Below the pieces are notes generated by a model, which ran no database searches, was not told the origin of the DNA, and saw only the letters and a list, made by a program, of their open reading frames with translations. A program made the translations under genes and the position numbers. From Lunularia cruciata (lineage: Eukaryota; Streptophyta; Marchantiopsida; Lunulariales; Lunulariaceae), in the NCBI GenBank assembly GCA_948567375.1, contig OX419756.1, positions 68,860,552 to 68,924,551 on the forward strand: a stretch of 64,000 nt of DNA. Direction: 5' to 3'. This document shows, piece after piece, positions 55,532 to 64,000 of this stretch (positions are counted from its first letter, which is position 1; the number at the start of each line of letters is the position of its first letter).

Positions 55532-57097
55532 GATTGCCGTTGCGCAAAAGAATTCGCACGCCCGAGTGAGAGATGATGGTGGTCGAGAGAAGAAGGCGAG
55601 AAGGAATCGATCTCAGACAACTTCGACTTCTGCTCGAACGCAACCCGACTGGTCATATGAGGAGCTGACGGTGGCCAGGATACGGAGCTTGTGGTGCCCA
55701 GACTCATGGGATGGAAATAAGGATAAAGAGTTTGTGAACGACAATGGCCACAGATACAGGTACACGTGTCATAAAAATATTCAAGAGCAGACCATGACCA
55801 TACAAATCGGGCTTTACCCCGATCACTGCCGATTGATGGGTCTTCCCATCCCTCGTGTTCTCTACGCGGTCGCCTTTTTCTCTTGATCACTGCCGATTGG
55901 TTATTTTTCTGGAATCTTGTCCATGTACATGCCCTTCATGCTGCATACATAGGGCGAGGTTTACGTTCAATGAACTGTCTTTAGCGTTGCCGCCAACTTA
56001 GACCTGCCAGCGTGGCTGGTAACATCCTGACTTCCCTAAGCAGAACCAGTAGATGAGTGTGACGAACTGGTCTCGACCTATTTGATTGATTGGTAACCCG
56101 TCCAGGTTCATAACGCCAGTTTCGCGACGACCAAAGCGGGTTTTGCGGAACCTGGTAAGTACTGGGAGACTCTAGAAAAAGGGTTGAATTCTCATGGCTG
56201 AGCTTTATGGATTCCAGACGAATGGGAACAAAAGCCATTCCTAAATCCCAGAGAGACGCACACGCCACATCCCGAGCCCACCATTATCCCATGTTCCCCC
56301 ATGGTCGTCTCCTTGGCCCGACCCATCCCCCAACTCTTTTTGAGTGTCCGTCATTCGCCTCTATCTATCCGATAGCTCTATTCGAGAGTGTCTACTGTAC
56401 CCTACATCCATGTCCGTAAGACTAAGTATGCTGTATGTTCTGCTTACTTGGCATAGACATGCACACTTCTCTTATCCACTAGCACAGGATTGATATACAC
56501 CCTGCCATTCCCATCGCACGGGAAGGATATGCCGTCTTGGCCATAAAATTGTGTGCTGCCCCTAACTCCGTGCGAGAGGTCGAGATTAGATCTTTTTAGA
56601 AAATTGGATCGGAGGATTGCATGGCAACGTAGCTCAAGAGTGACATGTAAATATTGACACATTAATTCTGAAGCTTTTCTTTTTCCTCTGTTTACCACCT
56701 ATGAATACTTCACGAAACTTCTGTCCAGAATAAGTTTCGCTAATATTTTTTTAATTACAAAAAGTGTACACATGTCTTGACTTTTATATAATTTATATAA
56801 ATATAACCTCGTATTCGTATTTTGAGTGAGAAATTTTGAGATCTTGTCTCTGTAACACAGCTGATAAATGCATATATCATAAAATATATATATATATAAC
56901 ATATTTCGGCTTTCCATGTCGGTACATTACATCGGCACTGATGCAATTAGATGTGTTTCTTGGGAAGTTTACTATGGCCGCATTATGCTTGCAGAGGCTA
57001 TTTCAGTATTTCAAGACTCATAAGTCCATAGTGCATGTAGTGGTATACTTTATCTAGTCCCTAACTCTATGCTCTACTTTACTTTCCCGGGAGAAGC
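55532..57097. other. RCA promoter region and intergenic DNA
   Basis: 55532 to about 55900 should hold the RCA 5' UTR and promoter on the minus strand. The ORFs there (minus 55456-55890, plus 55530-55886) overlap the leader and exon 1 and are unlikely to be genes. Around 55835-55885 a short copy of the non-LTR 3' end is present. From 55900 to 57097 I see no gene; composition turns AT-rich after 56700. Confidence 0.45.
55763..55768. promoter_or_regulatory. G-box (CACGTG) upstream of RCA
   Basis: The palindrome CACGTG, embedded in TACACGTGTCA, lies about 235 bp upstream of the RCA start codon. A GATAA core (I-box type) stands 40 bp closer at 55722-55726. G-box plus GATA/I-box pairs are typical of light-regulated photosynthesis promoters. 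The function here is inferred. Confidence 0.5.
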
Positions 57098-57142
57098 AAA
57101 GTAGAGTGGAAATCGTATAAAGAATGATTTCCACTCTACTTT
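57098..57142. repeat. 17-bp perfect inverted repeat
   Basis: Arms AAAGTAGAGTGGAAATC (57098-57114) and GATTTCCACTCTACTTT (57126-57142) enclose an 11-base loop. A third related segment, GCTCTACTTTACTTTCCCGG, lies just before it (57071-57090). The pairing is perfect in an otherwise unstructured neighbourhood. Confidence 0.92.
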
Positions 57143-58654
57143 TTCATACCCGAAACCCGGGGTTGATTTCAATCAATTGATTCAGTTTGTATTCTATTCT
57201 GTTATGTATATCACATTATCTTATATTGAAATTTCTTGATATGAGTTGAATTTTTTTTATCTCTGTACACATTGGTTCACAGATTCTCGACATTTTGTTT
57301 TATATGTTTGTTGCTTGACAACACATGCTTTTGAAGAATTTCATCTCCTTTTCGCATATTTGTTAGTCAGGTTTGCTTTCAATTTATTGCCATTTTATCT
57401 ACATTCTATTTATTTAATGAGGCTTGGATCTTCTGTATCCTCTAACGGCTTCTATCCTCATATCTCCAATATCATAAAAAAAATTAATTTTAGAAAATAT
57501 TTCATTCTTGAGCAAGAAGTTTCTCTAGTTTATTCATCCAAAGTTCAAGCAATATTCTGACCTTTATGCTTACTATTTATATTGATAACATTTTTTTTTA
57601 TGAGAAGATTTTCTCTTCTCCTCTTTATGGGTTTTGCATAATGCAAGATAAGTGTTCTACTCACAATTAATTTATATATTTTATGTAAAATTCTAAAGGT
57701 GAAATAATATATACTAAGTATTTTATAATACAGAGTAATCAACTCAGAGAAGCTAACGTCAAGAAACAAGTTAGAAGCTAAATCTTGATCTTGAGTATAA
57801 TATATAATAAAAATTATTACATTTGATATAGATATTTTATATAGATACCGTTATGCTCTTAAGTTTATTACTAAACATAAACATTTTCATGTATAACTAA
57901 GCAAATCTATTTCTTTGTTTTATTTAAGTCAAGGTCAAGCATATTCCTGTTTAGTTATTCTCAAGTTCTTGATAAATATTTATATTTATATATTTTAAGC
58001 TCTAATTTTTATTACATTAAGCAAGACACCAAAAATTCAGCCCAATCTGGAAACAATCCTGATATTGAACATTTCTTTTTGAAAGCTTTAATGTGTATAT
58101 ATCTCAACCTTATTCTCATAATAATATGAAAATAAATTTTTTATTTAACTTAGATTTAAATCTCATAATAGAATTTTCCATCAGCAATTTCTCTATATTA
58201 TTTTTGATTACTTAATAACTTGCAACCAAGAAATACCATAATAAATGAAAATTTATTCTATGTATATCAAGAAAATTTAAAGAAGTCTAAATTTAAATAA
58301 TAATTCATTAATCCTTGACCCAACTTGGAAACCCCATGAGCAAGCAACATTCAAGTTCTTTTTTGCAAGTCAAGCTATGACTAAAATCTAGAATAAGATA
58401 GACCTTATTAAGCAAGCAACATCTATACCAAATCCGTTCCAAATCTTATTTGCGAAATCCTCCTTGTTTATACTCTAGAACTGTTACTATTTGTACTACC
58501 TCGTCATTATCCTTGACTATACTCTTTTATCATAATTATATTTGGGAAACCCTCTTCCTTTACAACATAGAACTACTGCTATTAGGACTACTTGTCGTAG
58601 TTATTTTTGAGTAATATATGCCACTATTAATAAATTTTATTGATTGTAAAGTAA
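57143..58654. other. AT-rich intergenic DNA
   Basis: The plus ORF 57246-57560 (104 codons, Phe/Leu/Tyr-rich) is best explained by AT-rich composition. No gene, RNA or terminal repeat is supported. Confidence 0.5.
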
Positions 58655-58750
58655 ATGGTACATGACTCTTGGTCTCTTGGTCCCTAATGAGAGGATGTCA
58701 CTCTTATAAGTAGCATCCTCTCATTGGTGACCAAGAGTCATGCGCCATTT
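58655..58750. mobile_element. Foldback (MITE-like) hairpin
   Basis: An outer arm AATGG, then CATGACTCTTGGTC (from 58661), pairs with GACCAAGAGTCATG (to 58742) and CCATT. An inner arm CTAATGAGAGGATG (about 58683-58696) pairs with CATCCTCTCATTGG (about 58713-58726). The whole 96-bp unit is a nearly complete palindrome with small internal loops. Size and structure fit a miniature foldback element. I see no convincing target duplication, so a hairpin RNA or recombination product remains possible. Confidence 0.55.
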
Positions 58751-60989
58751 AGACGAGGTATCATTATTGTAAAAATCTTTAATTTTCTTGCCTAAATATT
58801 CAAATCTTGTAGTTTGAATCTAAAAATAACCTTATAAAATAATCAAATATCCTCAAAATTTTTTGCTACTTGGTTGTTCGATTATTTTAGATGTTCACAT
58901 AACATTTTCAAGAACAAAAAGAGATATCAACCTAAGTTAAGGTAAAAATTTATAAATCATAATTGAATTATAAAGTTTGATGTATTGAAACTATTGCGTT
59001 AATACTTCACAATCTATTATATTACAAATTCTGAAGTCATAATGAGTCATAGTTCGAAAGGTTGAAATTTATTAATACTCTCTATAAAAGATTATAATTC
59101 ATTTGAGTCCAAGTACAAACTAATGTTTAGAGTACTAAGTCATAATAGAAAAATATAATATTTTACATCAAATTTGAATCTACAATTGTATTCTTTATAT
59201 TTCAAAACATAAAATTATTTTTTAATAGGAAAAGACTTAAAATGTAAACTTGAACTCTTATAGACAATTTATGTTTACCTGTCATAATCAATACAACTTG
59301 ATCTATAATCTATATAGCTTGATCTATGATTCTAAATTACTTACTCAGTATTTCAAATTCATCAAATATGTACAATGACACAGATAGTGATATTAACTCT
59401 TACTCTTTTCCTTTTAATTATCTTGATATTTTGTATTTTTATTAATTTTAAGCATACTTCTCTTATTTACTTAGGTCCAATTTAACTTACCAATAAAATT
59501 TCATCTTCTTTATGTATCTTCGAGGTATATTTCATTCTTCAAGTATTTTACTTTAAATTTTGAAATCAAAAGTACTTTTCATGTCTAAAATATAGATGGA
59601 TTGGAGGTTATATTATTTTTATTTTTATTTTTATTTTCCTATTTATATATCTATATAATATTCCTAATCATAAATCAACTTTTTCAGTGGATGATACTAT
59701 ACTAATCTTATTGTCTACATACTCATTCACTATACAATATGCAACTCAACTATCTTAGAAAAGTTCCCTAATTGTTTAAATAGTTATTCAGCCATTATGA
59801 TTGAACTTTTTGTACGATATGAGAAGTTAAAAATCATGATATATGTTTTCTTTGTTGTGTATCAATTTAAATATTTAATATTATTATTATTATTTAATAA
59901 TATTTAATATTTGAATTTTTCTTCAAATAGATTCTAACTATATTTTTTCCTAGATTTGAATTTAAAATCCCTATGAAGGAAACTAATCATCCTTCTAATC
60001 ATGATGGAGTATATTTTATTTATAAACAAAATTTTTAATTAGTACATTTTTTTATCATCTTCTAAGTCAAGAATTTGTGTGAAAAAGTAAATAAATCATA
60101 TTGACATTTTTCTTAGATTGAAATAGAATAGAATAAATTGATAGGCTCCACATGTTTAGAGTAAAATAAAAAAAGAGAGGAAAAAATAAGCCAAATCTAG
60201 ATACAAATAAGCTTCAAGTTACAATTAATTTAATAGTTGTCATGTGCATATACACGGCTACACAACATTTATTAATGTCATTATTGCTATAAAGGCACAT
60301 CTCATAAACTCTAAAGTGTCATATTAATAAAGCTACCATGCAAGCTATCAACAATTAGCTAATTATACTCATTGATGGGCAAAGATCAAGGGGTAGAGTG
60401 TTATTGTGCCTCATTTTTCATTGCTTGCTTGAAATCTACATGATATAAGCAATAAACTAGCTGAAGTGTCAAGTATTGAGCTATTGCCTTTGAGAAATCA
60501 CAATGAGGAGAATTGTCAAACATGCAATATATCATACTCTCAAACAACTATCATACACTAACATAGCAATAGCTATATTAATAAGCCATATAACATACAC
60601 CACAAGCGTACATGTACAATTGCCAAGCTTAGGTATGTTGTGCCATCAATGTCTAGAAGGTAGCATAACGCACAATTACACAAATAATCCTCCTAAACAA
60701 AATCACATCCTCCCAATATGCGGACTCCAGAAGCCAAATGTCATGCACTCTCAAGATAGTGTGGCCTTTAGTCACATCAAGAGTTATTGGTGCACTTTAT
60801 TGTGAATACATATATCACCAATATGAAAATAATGGGTTAATAGTCTATAAACCCCCTTCAAGAGAAGTGGCATGACATAAAGTAACCCTATGTTAAGCAA
60901 CTACTAAGTTTTGAGAGGCTATTGGTATCACTTTTGGAACAATTTCTACCCATTGAGAGCATGCTTCATCCATATATAAGGATCATCCA
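58751..60989. other. AT-rich intergenic DNA
   Basis: No gene is seen. The plus ORF 60503-60805 probably lies opposite the decayed 3' end of the gypsy element that starts to be recognisable near 60990. A simple ATTTTTATTTTT tract stands near 59610-59640. Confidence 0.5.
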
Positions 60990-62750
60990 AGTCAAAACTA
61001 TGGTAGAATCATAATGGATGGTTAGGTAAATCTAGATCTTGTCTATATAATAAATAGGGATTCTAAGGATGCTTCTAAGCTAAATTGATAGCACATAGCT
61101 AGCCATACCAATATCCCAAGTGGCCTCTCTACAAATTATATCTACACAATCCTCTCTTTATCATATGAACAACTCTCTTTACTAAACCATCTACCTTAGG
61201 GTGATCTTGAGATAAAATATGATTATCAATCAATGCATTGTCACGTAAGACCTAAAATTATCTCAAGAACTTTATCTTATGATCAATGAATACCTTGGTT
61301 GCACCAAGATGACTAAAAATCTAATCCAAGAACAAATAAACTATCCCTTCACTGGACTTGTCAAGAGGTACTACCAACTCAATCCACTTAGAGAAATACT
61401 CCACCATAACCTAAACATATCAATGATATCTCATAATCAATGGTATAGGTCCAACAAAATCTAAACTTTAGTGGTAGCCTAATCCCATGATAGGTAATGG
61501 ATGAAATGTGGCATAAGAATATCAAATGATACTCTAACTTGGTTACAAATCACATATTTGGCAAAAAGCTAATTCATATTGGTGCATACTATGCCACTAG
61601 TAATGACTTTGAAGAAAGCTATCACTTCACTCTAAAATGTTTTAGCTCCTCATGAGCATAGTGTACCAACTAAGGTTTTTGAGATGGAATTGGTATTACT
61701 TGCACTTTACCATCTTCTCATACCCAAAGAAGATGTTTTCTCTCCAATTTGAACAACCTAGCTTGTTAAAGGACATGATCTCTCTCCTTGGCATTAATTG
61801 TACCAATCACAATACAAGTGCAAAGATAGTCCATCACCAAGATATCATCATGAATATCTCATTGACATATCCAATGTCCCCACTCTTTAGATATGAGATC
61901 TCATTAACTCCACCTATTTGCACTGATAGAGATATCACTAGAGCTCAAATCAACATACAAAAAGGCAAATGCATGCAAACTCAACACCATCTCTTCATCC
62001 ATCTCACCATTCCAACATACTCTTGTTTAATCATAATGGCTAGTATATGGATTTCTACTCAACCTATTTTCATCAAGGTTCACTACTCAAGGTTAATGAA
62101 AAGCCATGAAATCATACTCTTTTAATAGCAAAGCACACTGTACAAGCTCCCTAGAAAGTTTGTTGTACTCCACCAATCATTTCAATGGTTGATGATCAAA
62201 GATGAGAATGAAGGAGTTTCCAAAAAATCCCTCATATAAATTGTACTTTACCTCAATTTCATTCTTGGATCAATTTACACAAGCCATTATAAATTCCTTC
62301 CCCTCATCATCTTGTTCATCATGTTGGATAAGCATTAGTCTAGACTAAATTCCAACATGCTCCATTAAATATGAACATGGAATGGGTGTCCTTTGATCAA
62401 TTTCTTGAGGATAAGAGAGGATGTCAACTTCTATTTGAGCTCTATAAAAGCTCTCTCTTGCTCAACTCCCCAACACCACTCCTTGCAAGCTTGTTAAGCT
62501 TTATCAAAGCTTTGGCAATTGTACTAAATAATTTATGTTGGTAATAAAATTTTACCAATCCAAAGAATGTTTGCACCCTACTCACAATTATTGATAGAGA
62601 GATAAGTGCATTAACCATTGATGCAATACATTGTTGCCGTGAAGATCAATTTCCCAAAATGTTATCTTGGCCTTGTTCTAATCCTTGATGGCAATTGATG
62701 GTAACTTGCTCAATTCTCCAAAGTACTAAAGACCTTTGCATGCCCAATCA
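60990..62750 (-). pseudogene. Second Ty3/gypsy pol relic (RT to integrase)
   Basis: On the minus strand, going down in coordinate: an RT-RNase H connection near 62660-62450 (TFFGLVKFYYQHK, then FSTIAKALIKLNKLA), RNase H near 62340-62180 (DDEGKEFIMA, FDHQPLK), and an integrase core near 61440-61150 (MVEYFSKWIELVVPLDKSSE, then DHPKVDGLVKRVVHMIKRGL). This order is that of gypsy pol. Frames are broken many times. It differs from the element at 43567, which has another integrase and RNase H signature, so it is a separate lineage. No LTR could be assigned. The plus-strand ORFs at 61279-61464 and 61652-62125 are shadows of it. Confidence 0.75.
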
Positions 62751-62810
62751 CACCAAAGATCTCCTTCAATGTAGGCATAACATATCAATTGATAGGATGG
62801 TAATCTCACA

Positions 62811-62879
62811 CTTGCATATAAGTGTATAGCAAATACACTTATATGCAAGAAAGATATGTTTAGCAAACACATATCTTTC
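62811..62879. repeat. Two adjacent hairpins sharing a TAGCAAA loop
   Basis: Hairpin 1: arms CTTGCATATAAGTGTA (62811-62826) and its exact complement (62834-62849), loop TAGCAAA. Hairpin 2: arms GAAAGATATGT (62849-62859) and ACATATCTTTC (62869-62879), loop TTAGCAAAC. Both are perfect, share one base, and have the same heptamer in the loop although the stems are unrelated. Confidence 0.93.
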
Positions 62880-63599
62880 TTTGTTAGCATAATTGTGGCA
62901 AAAGCATACTCTCCATGTGAGATCTCCACCAAACTAGTCTCAAATAGGTCTTAACATCTACTCTAAATCAAAGCACTCTCCATATCACTATATCTATAGA
63001 GACATGAAAAGATTGGTATCTAGCTCAATCCAAATATCAAGTTTATATAAAGCTCTAAAATCCTTTAAGAGAAGACAAAAGACTATTATAGCTCCTCAAG
63101 AACTTCCAAGCTCTATGTCTATCTCTTCTTGTAAGCTTGGTTCAAATACTTGGCTCTCAAGTGTTCTCTTTAACCATTATAGAGGTGGAAGATGCATTGA
63201 TTGGTTACTACACAAGAACCTTGGAAGCAAAGTTGTCATGCTCTTAACCACTAGAGTCCACAACATCAGAGCAAAAAGTTTCGTCTACTTTGGCCATAAG
63301 CTCCACACATCTTCTAGCTATGTGTCAAGGAGACCAACAGTGTATCCCAAGTAGACCATGCTCACTTGAATGTACCTCAAGTTGACCACTTGTACTAGTA
63401 GCCACCAATTGTGTACCAAGAATACCATGCTAACTTGGCATATGCATGTACTATTTTGATAGATATAAAACTCATAAATGTCCAAGTGGTGATGCTTGTC
63501 AATTGTGTCATATGCTGCTTAGCCAATCCAAGAATCACAATCCAAGTCAAGTAATTAAGGTTCATAACCCAACCTAAACCCTAAATTTTGGATGCATAT
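62880..63599. other. Probable 5' part of the second gypsy relic
   Basis: This would be the gag-protease end of the minus-strand relic at 60990-62750, but no motif is readable. The 116-codon plus ORF 63004-63354 has no recognisable domain and is probably a shadow. Confidence 0.35.
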
Positions 63600-63706
63600 T
63601 GTAACAATATGGCGTTTAGTGACAAAGTTAGTCAAGGCTAACAAAGTAGCAAATGGGTCAAATTAGCCTAGAATATTCTAGAAATAAATAGGAAGCTACT
63701 TGGTAT
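63600..63706 (+). repeat. LTR fragment of the chromovirus family, interrupted
   Basis: It starts TGTAACAATATGG and matches the reverse complement of the ends of both chromovirus LTRs (43567-43977, 48835-49259) for about 95 bp. It is cut at 63706 by a family-2 LTR and presumably continues beyond the window. Confidence 0.85.
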
Positions 63707-64000
63707 TGTAATACCAATAGCTTGACATATCATCTAGAGTTGAAAATTGGCTAAGTAACATATGGAAGGATGTTATGTATGATGGGCTAAGTAGATCAAA
63801 TAGAGGTATCACCAAAAGAGTACTTCTACTAATAGGGCAAGAGCCAAAAATAGCTTGAATTTGTAATATTAAAAGCTAAACATATTATCTGAGGTGGAAA
63901 TTGGCTTAGAAACATCTAAAAGGATGTTATGCATGATAGGCTAGGTAGTTTTGATAGAGGTGATACCAAAAGAGGACTTCTATTAATAAAGCAAAAGCCA
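63707..64000 (+). repeat. Family-2 LTR, truncated by the window end
   Basis: It starts TGTAATACCAATAGC and shows both units of the family's internal duplication (the second from about 63860). It sits inside the chromovirus LTR fragment. The five bases before it are GGTAT. The far end is outside the window, so whether it is solo or part of a full element is unknown. Confidence 0.85.

Noticed and set aside
55456-55890. 144-codon minus ORF upstream of and overlapping RCA exon 1
   Set aside because: It is out of frame with RCA, covers the leader and promoter, and has no recognisable domain.
61652-62125. 157-codon plus-strand ORF
   Set aside because: It lies opposite the gypsy pol relic, whose RNase H and integrase motifs on the minus strand explain the openness.

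Overview
The window reads as nuclear DNA of a land plant. It holds two intact, intron-rich, single-copy type plant genes on the minus strand: PEX6, a peroxisomal AAA+ ATPase (33244-39232), and RCA, chloroplast Rubisco activase (53006-55531). Around them lie large AT-rich tracts full of decayed retroelements. Short introns, strong base-composition swings, a chromodomain Ty3/gypsy element, non-LTR relics with a C-terminal zinc motif plus endonuclease, and an organelle group II intron fragment together suggest a seed-free plant, perhaps a moss. That placement is inference; no single marker proves it.

Layout. 1-1332 is the 5' part of a minus-strand LTR retrotransposon running off the left edge (tRNA-iMet primer site 578-589, LTR 591-1332). 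1333-10310 is AT-rich, with a broken coding relic (1333-1800) and two TA microsatellites. 10311-23800 is a sharply bounded, compositionally balanced block of about 13.5 kb with no recognised transposon and no convincing ORF; it is the least explained part of the window. 23801-31200 is AT-rich again, with a solo LTR (26439-26975, TSD CTAGT) beside a non-LTR element relic (27085-28090). 31210-31950 is an organelle-like insert carrying an intact group II intron domain V. PEX6 follows with 16 exons, one of which ends in a GC donor.

39233-43100 is intergenic with tandem repeats and short hairpins. 43105-51970 is a nested stack: one plus-strand non-LTR relic was entered by a complete chromodomain gypsy element (43567-49259, TSD ACCTT), a solo LTR (49745-50484, TSD CAGAG) and a third LTR copy (51129-51573). 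RCA comes next; its last exon encodes the two-cysteine tail of the redox-regulated alpha isoform. 55532-60990 is mostly AT-rich intergenic DNA with foldback repeats. 60990-62750 holds a second, more decayed gypsy pol on the minus strand. The right edge is an LTR of one family entered by an LTR of the other.

The two real genes are functionally linked only broadly: Rubisco activase works in photosynthetic carbon fixation, and peroxisomes handle photorespiration. Nothing in the sequence suggests co-regulation. I found no CRISPR array, no rRNA and no tRNA. Exon boundaries were read by hand from splice consensus and reading frame. All are in phase, but they have not been checked against transcripts.
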